From NCBI RefSeq assembly GCF_020010905.1, contig NZ_JAGJBY010000002.1:1922001-1986000 (forward strand): DNA of 64,000 nucleotides, given 5' to 3'. Positions within the stretch are counted from its first letter, which is position 1; every line of letters begins with the position of its first letter. Origin of the DNA: Streptomyces acidiscabies (GTDB lineage Bacteria > Actinomycetota > Actinomycetes > Streptomycetales > Streptomycetaceae). The position numbers and the translations under genes were made by a program. The notes under the pieces are model-generated. The model did no database searches. It was not told where the DNA came from and saw only the letters and a program-made list of their open reading frames with translations. Shown piece after piece: positions 35,951-44,516 of this stretch.

Positions 35951-36181
35951 TCAGCGCTCGTCCTCGGAGGCGGTCACGGGAACGGCCGTCAGTCGTTCCG
36001 TCTCATCCTGTATCTCGGCGGCGATCTTCTTGAGCTCCGGCTCGAACTTCCGGCCGTGGTGGGCGCAGAAGAGCAGTTCTCCGCCGCTCGCCAGGACAAC
36101 GCGAAGGTAGGCCTGGGCGCCGCAGCGGTCGCAGCGATCGCCGGCCGTCAGCGGGCTCGCGGGGGTCAGAACAGTAGTCAC
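35951..36181 (-). CDS. Small zinc-ribbon-like protein, DUF7455
   Basis: 76 residues from GTG 36181 with AAGAGGCG upstream. CDRCGAQAYLRVVL and FCAHHGRKF provide two Cys and a Cys-His-His set, fitting a single zinc-binding knuckle. The C-terminal half is helical and charged. Conserved next to hrdB and parE in Streptomyces as I recall; function unknown. Encoded divergently from parE. Confidence 0.8.
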   Translation of the reverse strand: MTTVLTPASPLTAGDRCDRCGAQAYLRVVLASGGELLFCAHHGRKFEPELKKIAAEIQDETERLTAVPVTASEDER

Positions 36182-36623
36182 GTCGCCTCTTCTCTAGCTC
36201 GACGAGCTGTCGTACCAGGGTCAACATCCAACCAGCCTCAAACGTTCCCGCTTGCGGCTTTCCCTCGAAAAAATCTTTCGAGGCGGCTGTCTGCTGCCGG
36301 TTTGGCGGCGAATGTGCCGTAGTGCGCTTCTTGTGTGCTTACGGTTTCGCGCTGTCGATCATGTGGTCGGTCCTCCCGGCTGGGTTGCCGGTTCGTTCTT
36401 GAGGACGTGCCCGGAGCCTAAATGGTTCATGCCTCGAAGGGAACGTGATATGTACTTCACTCCATCGAGCGATCGAACACGCATACGACTCTGCACTAGT
36501 CTGACTCCAGACGAGGGTGGCGTGACAACGGCTCTACCTGGCCTCGGTACCCTCTTGACGGCGACCGAAGCCGTGCCCTTACCCATAAGGGCCCCATCTG
36601 AAATTCAGCGAGGAGCGAACCGC
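36182..36623. other. Divergent region DUF7455 / parE
   Basis: 442 bp, less GC-rich than its surroundings. A promoter for parE is likely at TTGACG (36555-36560) with TTACCC at 36579-36584 (18-bp spacer). The ribosome site GAGGAG is at 36610-36615. The remainder, including an A-rich run near 36268-36275, has no recognisable gene; the parE frame is open to 36252 but runs through the promoter. Confidence 0.6.
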
Positions 36624-38747
36624 GTGACCGCCGATACGTCCGTGCCGTCCACTGCGCTGCTGGCAGGAGCAGACCGGGACGGCTCCAACTACACCGCGCG
36701 GCACCTGCTCGTCCTCGAAGGACTTGAGGCTGTACGCAAGCGCCCGGGCATGTACATCGGATCGACCGACAGCCGTGGCCTGATGCACTGCCTGTGGGAG
36801 ATCATCGACAACTCCGTCGACGAGGCGCTGGGCGGGTACTGCGACCACATCGACGTGGTGCTGCACGACGACGGCTCCGTGGAGGTCCGCGACAACGGTC
36901 GCGGCATCCCGGTCGACGTCGAGCCCAAGACCGGCCTGTCCGGCGTCGAGGTCGTCATGACCAAGCTCCACGCGGGCGGCAAGTTCGGCGGTGGCTCCTA
37001 CGCCGCCTCCGGCGGTCTGCACGGCGTGGGCGCCTCCGTCGTCAACGCCCTCTCCGCGAGGCTGGACGTCGAGGTCGACCGCAACGGCAGCACGCACGCG
37101 ATCAGCTTCCGCCGAGGCGTCCCCGGCGCCTTCGCGGCGGCCGGACCCGACGCCGGGTTCGAGTCGCAGAGCGGACTGCGCAAGACCAAGCGGGTCGCCA
37201 AGGCCCGCACCGGTACGCGCGTGCGCTACTGGGCCGACCGCCAGATCTTCCTCAAGGACGCCAAGCTCTCCCTGGAGCACCTCCACCAGCGCGCGCGCCA
37301 GACCGCGTTCCTGGTGCCCGGCCTGACCATCGTCGTCCGCGACGAACTCGGTCTCGGCGAGGGCGGCAGCAAGGGCGAGGAGTCCTTCCGCTTCGACGGC
37401 GGGATCAGCGAGTTCTGCGAGTACCTGGCCGGCGACAAGCCGGTCTGCGACATCCTCCGCTTCACCGGCCAGGGCACCTTCCGCGAGACCGTCCCCGTCC
37501 TCGACGAGCACGGCCAGATGACCCCCACCCAGGTCACCCGCGAACTCGGTGTGGACGTCGCGATGCGCTGGGGGACCGGTTACGACACGACCCTCAAGTC
37601 GTTCGTGAACATCATCGCCACCCCCAAGGGCGGCACCCACGTCGCCGGGTTCGAGCAGGCCATCGCGACCACGATGAACGAGGTGCTGCGCGCCAAGAAG
37701 CTCCTGCGCGTCGCCGAGGACGGCGTCCTCAAGGACGACGCCCTGGAGGGCCTCACCGCCGTCGTCACCGTCCGGCTCGCCGAACCGCAGTTCGAGGGCC
37801 AGACCAAGGAGGTCCTCGGCACCTCGGCGGCCCGCCGGATCGTGACCCAGGTCATCTCCAAGGAGCTCAAGGCGTTCCTGACCTCCACCAAGCGGGACGC
37901 CGGCGCGCAGGCGCGGGTCGTCATGGAGAAGGTCGTCGCCGCCGCGCGCACGCGTGTGGCCGCCCGCCAGCACAAGGACGCCCAGCGCAGGAAGACCGCC
38001 CTGGAGTCGTCCTCCCTGCCGGCCAAGCTCGCCGACTGCCGCAGTGACGACGTCGACCGCAGCGAACTGTTCATCGTCGAGGGCGACTCCGCGCTCGGCA
38101 CCGCCAAGCTCGCCCGCAACTCCGAGTTCCAGGCGCTGCTGCCGATCCGCGGCAAGATCCTCAACGTCCAGAAGTCGTCCGTCACGGACATGCTGAAGAA
38201 CGCCGAGTGTGGCGCGATCATCCAGGTCATAGGAGCGGGGTCCGGCCGGACCTTCGACCTCGAGACCGCCCGCTACGGCAAGATCATCATGATGACCGAC
38301 GCCGATGTGGACGGCTCCCACATCCGCTGCCTGCTGCTGACCCTGTTCCAGCGGTACATGCGGCCCATGGTCGAGGCCGGGCGCGTCTTCGCCGCGGTGC
38401 CGCCGCTGCACCGCATCGAACTCGTCCAGCCCAAGAAGGGGCAGGACAAGTACGTCTACACGTACTCGGACCGCGAACTGCGCGACAAGCTCATGGAGTT
38501 CCAGACCAAGGGCGTGCGGTACAAGGACTCCATCCAGCGGTACAAGGGCCTCGGCGAGATGGACGCGGACCAGCTGGCGGAGACGACGATGGATCCCCGG
38601 CACCGCACCCTGCGCCGGATCAACCTGTCCGACCTGGAGGCCGCGGAGCAGGTCTTCGACCTTCTGATGGGCAACGACGTGGCGCCGCGCAAGGAGTTCA
38701 TCTCCAGCTCGGCGGCTACGTTGGACAGGTCGCGGATCGACGCGTAG
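36624..38747 (+). CDS. parE: DNA topoisomerase IV subunit B (ParE)
   Basis: 707 residues from GTG 36624. GHKL ATPase domain with IIDNSVDEALGG (motif 1), RDNGRGIP and GGLHGVGASVVNALS; the TOPRIM domain has VEGDSALG and MTDADVDGSHIR. It powers strand passage in decatenation of replicated chromosomes together with ParC, encoded 14 kb away at 52.5-55 kb. No gyrA neighbour, and the partner gene in the same window looks like ParC rather than GyrA, so ParE is preferred over GyrB. Confidence 0.93.
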   Translation: MTADTSVPSTALLAGADRDGSNYTARHLLVLEGLEAVRKRPGMYIGSTDSRGLMHCLWEIIDNSVDEALGGYCDHIDVVLHDDGSVEVRDNGRGIPVDVEPKTGLSGVEVVMTKLHAGGKFGGGSYAASGGLHGVGASVVNALSARLDVEVDRNGSTHAISFRRGVPGAFAAAGPDAGFESQSGLRKTKRVAKARTGTRVRYWADRQIFLKDAKLSLEHLHQRARQTAFLVPGLTIVVRDELGLGEGGSKGEESFRFDGGISEFCEYLAGDKPVCDILRFTGQGTFRETVPVLDEHGQMTPTQVTRELGVDVAMRWGTGYDTTLKSFVNIIATPKGGTHVAGFEQAIATTMNEVLRAKKLLRVAEDGVLKDDALEGLTAVVTVRLAEPQFEGQTKEVLGTSAARRIVTQVISKELKAFLTSTKRDAGAQARVVMEKVVAAARTRVAARQHKDAQRRKTALESSSLPAKLADCRSDDVDRSELFIVEGDSALGTAKLARNSEFQALLPIRGKILNVQKSSVTDMLKNAECGAIIQVIGAGSGRTFDLETARYGKIIMMTDADVDGSHIRCLLLTLFQRYMRPMVEAGRVFAAVPPLHRIELVQPKKGQDKYVYTYSDRELRDKLMEFQTKGVRYKDSIQRYKGLGEMDADQLAETTMDPRHRTLRRINLSDLEAAEQVFDLLMGNDVAPRKEFISSSAATLDRSRIDA

Positions 38748-38821
38748 CCGCTGCGCTCGGCTTGGGCCGGGGCGGGTTGTCGTGCCGGGTTCGGGTGTCG
38801 TCGGGGTGCGGGTTGTCGGGG

Positions 38822-38877
38822 GTTGCTCGCACAGTTCCCCGCGCCCCTCAAGTGCCCCTGCGGGGCCCTGAGGGGCG
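38822..38877. repeat. Streptomyces-type dispersed palindromic repeat, probably parE terminator
   Basis: CACAGTTCCCCGCGCCCCTC followed by a branched hairpin: CGCCCCTCA (38842-38850) pairs with TGAGGGGCG (38869-38877), with an inner GCCCC/GGGGC helix. The CAGTTCCCCGCGCCCC core is very common between genes in Streptomyces genomes as I remember. Confidence 0.65.
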
Positions 38878-39027
38878 TCTTCTCCACCCCTGGGTGGAGA
38901 AGATCGGGGCGGGATATCCACCCTTGATCCACCCTGGCTCCGATCTCCTGGGGCGCCGGGTTCCGTAGCTTCGGTGGTGTCGGTGGCAGTCGTCGCCGGC
39001 ATCCTCGTTCCGCTCACGGAGGCAGTG

Positions 39028-39549
39028 ATGGCCGGGCTCGTCAACGCGTTGGTGATCGTGGTGGTGGTCGCCCTGGTGCTGGCGCGGCAGTTCCGCGCGG
39101 CGCCGGTCGACGGGGAGCGGCGGTGGTGGCTGGTGCCCGGGATCCTCGCCGTCATGGCGCTGCGCGACCCGGATCTGCTGGACCCCGGTCACCGTGTCTT
39201 CTCGGGCGTGCTGCTCGCCGTGGAGGTGCTGATCGGGCTCGTGTCAGGCGCCGGCTGGGCCTGGACGACCCGGATGTGGGTCGAGGAGGACGGCGTCGTC
39301 TGGAGCAGGAGCACCAGGGCGAGCCTGGGCGTGTGGGTCGGCGGTGTCGTCCTCAGGGTGGGTCTGTTCGGACTCGGCGCGGCCCTCGGCGTCCACCTGC
39401 ACAGCGCGGCCCTGATGCTGTCCCTCGCGGCGATGCTGCTGGTGCGCGCCGGGTTCGTCACACACCGCGCGCGGACGCTCGCCCGCATCCACGCGCCCTC
39501 GCCGTCGTACGGTGACCTGGGGTCCTGGAAGACGAGGGAGCGGGTGTGA
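39028..39549 (+). CDS. Integral membrane protein, DUF1453/CcdC-like
   Basis: 173 residues from ATG 39028; CGGAGG lies five bases upstream. Four or five hydrophobic segments (about 4-20, 38-50, 62-82, 103-120, 127-142) and a basic C-terminus. No catalytic motif. Its stop overlaps the start of the histidine kinase gene by GTGA, so translation is coupled and the protein may assist or be sensed by the two-component system. Confidence 0.75.
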   Translation: MAGLVNALVIVVVVALVLARQFRAAPVDGERRWWLVPGILAVMALRDPDLLDPGHRVFSGVLLAVEVLIGLVSGAGWAWTTRMWVEEDGVVWSRSTRASLGVWVGGVVLRVGLFGLGAALGVHLHSAALMLSLAAMLLVRAGFVTHRARTLARIHAPSPSYGDLGSWKTRERV

Positions 39550-40700
39550 CGGAGAACCCATGGATGCGCTGGCCGTCCCAGGACGCGCTCGCCCGCAAAG
39601 GGAACTCCCCGGCTCGGAACTCGCTGGGCCGGGCCATCCGGCTGCTGCTGATCGGCATCATGCTGTGGAGCGCCTTCGACGACAACTCCCGTGCCCACGG
39701 CTGGAACCTGGCCGCGGGCGCGGGCATGGCCCTCGTCGCCGCCGGGGCCGCGAAGGCGTTCTTCGCGACGACGCTGGCGCACCGTCTGTGGCCCTCGATG
39801 CTGCTCCTGGCGCTGCTGCTGGGCATCGCGGTCGCGGCCGAGGCGATGGGGTTCGGCTCCCCGGCCCTCGTCCTGTGGTGCGGCTGCGCCGTCATCGGGC
39901 TCCAGCGGCTCCCCCTGGGCGCCGCGCTCCCGTTCGCCTCGGTCTCCCTGAGCGCGTTCGCGGTGGTCAACGAGGACATGTGGCTGACCACGGCCGCCAC
40001 GCTCGGCGCGCTGGCCCTGGTCGGCTACACCCTGCGGCTGGACGCCGAGGCGCGTGGCAACGCCGCGCGGCTGCTGGCCCAGGAGCGGGCCGCGCGGGCG
40101 GCCGAGGCGCAGGCGGCGGCGCTGACGGAGCGCGCCCGTATCGCCCGGGAGATCCACGACGTGCTGGCGCACAGCCTCTCGGCCCAGCTCGTGCACCTGG
40201 AGGCGGCCCGCCTGCTGATCGAGCGCGGCGCCGACCGGCAGCAGATCCTGGAGCGGGTGGTGGCGGCGCGGGGGATGGCCAGGGACGGCCTCGACGAGAC
40301 CCGCCAGGCCCTGTCCGCGCTGCGCGGGGACCTGACCCCGCTGGAGGACTTCCTGACCGGCCTGGTGCGGGCGACGGACGGTGCGCGGGTCACCGTGGAG
40401 GGTGAACGCAGACCGCTGTCGGTCGAGGCGTCCCAGACCGTGCGCAGGGTCGCGCAGGAGGCCCTGACGAACGTACGCAAGCACGCCCCGGGCGCCAAGG
40501 TCAGCCTCCGGCTCGCGTACGGCCCCGGCGAAGTGGCCCTGGACGTGCGGGACTCGGGCGGCTCGCCGGGTGAACTCGCGGGCGCGGGGGGCGGATACGG
40601 TCTCCTGGGCATGCGGGAGCGTGCCGAACTGCTGGGCGGCTCGCTGGAGGCGGGGCCGGACGAGGAAGGGTTCGCGGTGAGGCTGAGGGTGCCGGTATGA
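39546..40700 (+). CDS. NarL-type sensor histidine kinase
   Basis: 384 residues from GTG 39546. Four to six membrane segments in the first about 165 residues with hardly any extracellular domain, then HisKA_3 with REIHDVLAHSL (phospho-His204) and an HATPase_c domain with GYGLLGMRER. It phosphorylates the LuxR-type regulator encoded next, whose start overlaps this stop. The lack of a sensor domain suggests it reads a membrane-level cue or the co-encoded membrane protein. Confidence 0.92.
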   Translation: MTENPWMRWPSQDALARKGNSPARNSLGRAIRLLLIGIMLWSAFDDNSRAHGWNLAAGAGMALVAAGAAKAFFATTLAHRLWPSMLLLALLLGIAVAAEAMGFGSPALVLWCGCAVIGLQRLPLGAALPFASVSLSAFAVVNEDMWLTTAATLGALALVGYTLRLDAEARGNAARLLAQERAARAAEAQAAALTERARIAREIHDVLAHSLSAQLVHLEAARLLIERGADRQQILERVVAARGMARDGLDETRQALSALRGDLTPLEDFLTGLVRATDGARVTVEGERRPLSVEASQTVRRVAQEALTNVRKHAPGAKVSLRLAYGPGEVALDVRDSGGSPGELAGAGGGYGLLGMRERAELLGGSLEAGPDEEGFAVRLRVPV

Positions 40701-41389
40701 CGCCGGAGGAGCGGGTCGGGCCCGCGCGGGTGCTGGTGGCGGACGATCAGACGGTCGTCCGGGAGGGCATCGTGATGCTGCTCGGGCTGCTGCCCGAGGT
40801 GGAGGTGGTGGGCGCGGCGGTGGACGGCGAGGACGCGGTGCGGCTGGTCGCCGAACTCGCCCCGGACGTCGTGCTGATGGACCTGCGCATGCCCCGCTGC
40901 GACGGGGTCGAGGCGACCCGCCGGATCAGGGACAGGCACCCCGGGACGCAGGTCGTGGTGCTCACGACGTTCGCGGACGACGAGTCGCTGTTCCCCGCGC
41001 TCAAGGCGGGCGCCCGGGGCTACCTGACGAAGGACGCCGGCGGCGAGGAGATCGTCCGGGCCGTGCACAGCGTCCTGTCCGGGGACGCGGGACTGTCGCC
41101 GAGCATCCAACGGCGGCTGCTGGAGCGGCTGTCGGAGCCCGAACCGGAGCCGGTGGAGCCGGCCGGGCCGCCCGACGGGTTGACGCTCAGAGAGACCGAG
41201 GTCTTGATCCTCATCGCCGACGGCCTCAGCAACCAGGAGATCTCCCGCCGGCTGCACGTGTCGACGACGACGGTGAAGACCCACATCAACAACCTGTTCG
41301 CCAAGACGGGCCTCAAGGACCGCGCGCAGGCGGTGAGTTACGCATACAGAAAGGGGTTGGTAAAACCACCAAAATCGGAAATGGGATAA
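40697..41389 (+). CDS. NarL/LuxR-type response regulator
   Basis: 230 residues; ATG 40697 overlaps the kinase stop. Receiver domain with Asp62 (VLMDLRMPRCDG), and a C-terminal LuxR HTH (LTLRETEVLILIADGLSNQEISRRL, which I split only by naming its ends: LTLRETEVL and SRRLHVSTTTVKTHI). Partner of the kinase before it. The DUF485/symporter pair starts 80 bp downstream and is a candidate target. Confidence 0.93.
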   Translation: MTPEERVGPARVLVADDQTVVREGIVMLLGLLPEVEVVGAAVDGEDAVRLVAELAPDVVLMDLRMPRCDGVEATRRIRDRHPGTQVVVLTTFADDESLFPALKAGARGYLTKDAGGEEIVRAVHSVLSGDAGLSPSIQRRLLERLSEPEPEPVEPAGPPDGLTLRETEVLILIADGLSNQEISRRLHVSTTTVKTHINNLFAKTGLKDRAQAVSYAYRKGLVKPPKSEMG

Positions 41390-41468
41390 GTCGGCCCATT
41401 GTCGCTTGATGGGGTGAAGAATGCGGGAAAGAGAGTAGGGGATCTTCCCGTTCTGTCCATCATTGGGT

Positions 41469-42023
41469 ATGCAGTTGAGCAACGACCGAGCCCGCAGTGG
41501 CGGGGGCGGTCCCGAGAGAGCACGCGAGCACCGAGAGGTGCGGTCCCCGGGCCCCGAAGAGCCGGCAGGCGTGCGGTACGACGATCCTTGGTACGACGCC
41601 CTGGCCCCCGACTGGCCGGGAGCGCAGCCGGCGAGCGACCCCGTGCCGGCGGTCCCGGCCCCCCGTGACGAGGAGGCCGGCCGCGACGCGATGGCGGAGG
41701 TCTACCTCGCCGTCCAGCGCAGCGCCGCCTTCCAGGAAGTACGCAGCCGCTACCGGCGGTTCGTGGTTCCGGCGGGCATCGGCTTCTTCCTCTGGTACGT
41801 GGCGTACGTCATCGCGGCGACGGCCGCGCCCGGGTTCATGGCCCGGCCCGTCGTGGGCGCCGTCAACGTGGCACTGGTCGCCGGTCTGGGCCAGTTCCTC
41901 ACCACCTTCCTGCTGGCCTGGGCCTACGCCAGGCACGCCCGGCTGCGCAGGGACCGGGCGGCCCTCGACCTGCGCTGGGACACCCAGGAACTGACACGCG
42001 GTGTGAAGGGAGGCAAGCCGTGA
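41469..42023 (+). CDS. DUF485 membrane protein
   Basis: 184 residues from ATG 41469 (TTG 41463 is a possible alternative). The first about 85 residues are hydrophilic and Pro/Glu-rich, longer than in E. coli YjcH. Two membrane helices follow (about 100-120 and 128-152), the DUF485 core. DUF485 proteins accompany acetate/monocarboxylate symporters, and here the stop overlaps the symporter start (GTGA). Confidence 0.88.
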   Translation: MQLSNDRARSGGGGPERAREHREVRSPGPEEPAGVRYDDPWYDALAPDWPGAQPASDPVPAVPAPRDEEAGRDAMAEVYLAVQRSAAFQEVRSRYRRFVVPAGIGFFLWYVAYVIAATAAPGFMARPVVGAVNVALVAGLGQFLTTFLLAWAYARHARLRRDRAALDLRWDTQELTRGVKGGKP

Positions 42024-43612
42024 GCGGTACTCATCAGACCCTGGCCCTCGTGCTGTTCAGCGTGTTCATCGCGGTCACGCTGGGCATCACGACCTTGGTC
42101 AGCCGCAACCGCCACGGTTCGGCCGAGGAGTTCTACGCCGGAGGACGGCTCTTCTCCCCGATGGAGAACGGCTTCGCCATCGCGGGCGACTACATGTCGG
42201 CCGCCTCCTTCCTCGGCATCTCCGGCCTGATCGCCCTGTTCGGCTACGACGGCCTGCTCTACTCGGTCGGCTTCCTCGTCGCCTGGCTGGTCGTCCTGCT
42301 CCTCATCGCCGAACTCGTGCGCAACTGCGGGCGGTTCACGCTCGCGGACGTCGTCGCGGCGCGGATGAGCGAACGGCCGGTACGGATCGCGGCGGGCGCC
42401 TCCTCGGTCATCGTGTCCATTTTTTACCTGGTGGCACAGATGGTCGGCGCGGGCAGCCTGGTCGCCCTCCTGCTGGGCCGCAGCGGCGCCGCGACCCAGG
42501 TGTGGACCGTCATCGGGGTCGGCGCGCTCATGGTCATCTACGTGTCGCTGGGAGGCATGCGGGCCACCACCTGGATCCAGATCGTCAAGGCGGTCCTGCT
42601 GCTGGGCGGCACGATCGTGCTGACCGTCCTCGTCCTCGTCCGCTTCCACGGCGACTTCGACCGGCTGCTGCTCACCGCGGCCGAACGCAGCGGGCACGGC
42701 ATCGACTTCCTGGCGCCCGGCCTGAAGTACGGCGCGGACTGGACGTCGCGCTTCGACTTCATGAGCCTCGGCCTCGCCCTCGTCCTGGGCACGGCCGGCC
42801 TGCCGCACATCCTGTCCCGCTTCTACACCGTGCCGACCGCGCGCGCGGCACGCCGCTCGGTGGTCTGGTCGATCGGCCTGATCGGCAGCTTCTACCTGAT
42901 GACGATCGTCCTGGGCTTCGGCGCGGCGGCGATCGTCGGACCGGACGCCGTACGCCAGTCCAACGCGGCCGGCAACACGGCCGTCCCGCTGCTCGCCCTC
43001 GACCTCGGGGGCGGGGATCAGTCCATGGGCGGCGCGGTCCTGTTCGCGATCGTCGGCGCGGTCGCCTTCGCCACCATCCTCGCGGTGGTCGCCGGCATCA
43101 CGCTCGCCTCCTCGGCGTCCGTGGCCCACGACCTGTACGCCTCACTGCGCCGCAAGCACGCCAAGCAGCGCAGCGAGGTCGCGGTCGCCCGGGTCGCGGC
43201 GGTCGGCATCGGCATCGTGGCGATCGCGCTCGGCATCCTGGCCCGCGAGCTCAACGTCGCGTTCCTGGTCGGCCTCGCCTTCGCCGTCGCCGCGTCCGCG
43301 AACCTGCCGGTGCTGCTCTACTCGCTGTTCTGGCGCAACTTCACCACGCGCGGCGCGGTGTGGGCGGTCTACGGCGGGCTGATCCCGGCGCTCGTGCTCG
43401 TCGTGCTGTCGCCGGTCGTCTCGGGCAGCCCCGAGTCGCTCATCCCTGGTGTCGACTTCCAGTTCTTCCCGCTCCAGAACCCCGGCATCGTCTCGATCCC
43501 GTTGGGCTTCCTCGCGGGCTGGCTGGGCACGGTCACCTCCTCCGAGGAGCCCGACGAGGCGCGGCACGCGGAGACGGAGGTGCGTTCGCTGACCGGAGCG
43601 GGAGCCGTTTAG
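42020..43612 (+). CDS. Sodium:solute symporter, acetate-permease type
   Basis: 530 residues from GTG 42020. About 13 membrane helices, with SSS-family landmarks such as EEFYAGGRLFSP, GDYMSAASFLGISGLIALFG and GTAGLPHILSRFYTV. Together with DUF485 this is the ActP-like pair, suggesting uptake of acetate, pyruvate or another short carboxylate. Lies between two two-component systems; either could control it. Convergent with the CitB-like regulator. Confidence 0.9.
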   Translation: MSGTHQTLALVLFSVFIAVTLGITTLVSRNRHGSAEEFYAGGRLFSPMENGFAIAGDYMSAASFLGISGLIALFGYDGLLYSVGFLVAWLVVLLLIAELVRNCGRFTLADVVAARMSERPVRIAAGASSVIVSIFYLVAQMVGAGSLVALLLGRSGAATQVWTVIGVGALMVIYVSLGGMRATTWIQIVKAVLLLGGTIVLTVLVLVRFHGDFDRLLLTAAERSGHGIDFLAPGLKYGADWTSRFDFMSLGLALVLGTAGLPHILSRFYTVPTARAARRSVVWSIGLIGSFYLMTIVLGFGAAAIVGPDAVRQSNAAGNTAVPLLALDLGGGDQSMGGAVLFAIVGAVAFATILAVVAGITLASSASVAHDLYASLRRKHAKQRSEVAVARVAAVGIGIVAIALGILARELNVAFLVGLAFAVAASANLPVLLYSLFWRNFTTRGAVWAVYGGLIPALVLVVLSPVVSGSPESLIPGVDFQFFPLQNPGIVSIPLGFLAGWLGTVTSSEEPDEARHAETEVRSLTGAGAV

Positions 43613-43735
43613 CCACGGCGCCTTCACCGTCGTACGGCGCGGGACCCGGTCGTACGGCGGGCCGCGGGGCTTGGGTCATGGCGCGGCCCAGGCACGCGGT
43701 CCTGGCGGGTGAGTCGTCTGCACAGGTGGACGACG

Positions 43736-43822
43736 TTGATGGCCCGTCGGGAAGTTGGTCCATGCATCCATCAAGGGTGTACGGAACTCATCACGACATG
43801 CGGTACTCGTCAAGACGCTCAA
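43736..43822. repeat. TTGA/TCAA motif cluster near the regulator 3' end
   Basis: TTGA at 43736 and TCAA at 43771, 43810 and 43819; the last two are 9 bp apart. It lies in the convergent spacer 43613-43835, which has no gene. Weakest of the four clusters of this motif. Confidence 0.4.
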
Positions 43823-43835
43823 CGAAACCGTGCTC

Positions 43836-44516
43836 TCAGGCGCGGGTCGCCCACACGTAACGGTGTTCCGGGCGGCCCGCGTCGCCGTATTTGAGGGTCA
43901 GGCGCGCGCGGCCGGTGCGCTCCAGGAGCTTCAGGTAGCGCTGGGCGGTCTGGCGGCTCACACCCGTGCGGTCGGCGATCTCCTGCGCGGACAGAGGGCC
44001 GTCGGCGTGCATCAGGGACTGGCGCACCAGTTCGGCGGTGGTGGGGGAGTGCCCTTTGGGCAGGCCGGGCTCCGAAGGCGCCGACAGTGCGCCGAACATG
44101 CGGTCCACGTCGGCCTGTTCGGCCTCGCCGCCGACGTCCAGAGTGCGGCGCAGCTCGCCGTACGCCTCCAGCTTCGCGCGCAGGCCCGCGAAGGCGAACG
44201 GCTTGACCAGGTACTGGAGCGCGCCGTGCCGCATCGCCGAGCGGACCGTCGAGACGTCCCGCGCGGCCGTCACCATGATGACGTCCGCCTGGTGGCCGCG
44301 GCGGCGCATCTCCTGGACGGTGCCGATGCCGGTCCCGTCGGGCAGGTAGTGGTCCATCAGGACGAGGTCCACGCGGGGCAGCAGCTCCAGCAGGTGCAGC
44401 GCCTCGGCCGCGCTGTGCGCCTGCCCGGCGACCCGGAAGCCCGGCACCTTCTCGACGTAGGCGGCGTTGACCCGGGCGACCCGGGTGTCGTCGTCCACGA
44501 CCAGGACCTCGATCAC
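43836..44516 (-). CDS. CitB/DcuR-type response regulator
   Basis: 226 residues from ATG 44516. Receiver domain with Asp55 (LVLMDHYLPDGTGI) and a C-terminal helix-turn-helix (SAQEIADRTGVSRQTAQRYL, about 174-193) typical of the CitB/DpiA group. Start overlaps the kinase stop by 4 bp. In other bacteria this group controls citrate or C4-dicarboxylate uptake and fermentation; here the neighbours are a carboxylate symporter and two citrate synthases. Confidence 0.92.
   Translation of the reverse strand: MIEVLVVDDDTRVARVNAAYVEKVPGFRVAGQAHSAAEALHLLELLPRVDLVLMDHYLPDGTGIGTVQEMRRRGHQADVIMVTAARDVSTVRSAMRHGALQYLVKPFAFAGLRAKLEAYGELRRTLDVGGEAEQADVDRMFGALSAPSEPGLPKGHSPTTAELVRQSLMHADGPLSAQEIADRTGVSRQTAQRYLKLLERTGRARLTLKYGDAGRPEHRYVWATRA

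Noticed and set aside
36465..36490. SOS-box-like sequence upstream of parE (CGAAC half site)
   Set aside because: Only one half site matches; the second half is ATACG instead of GTTCG.
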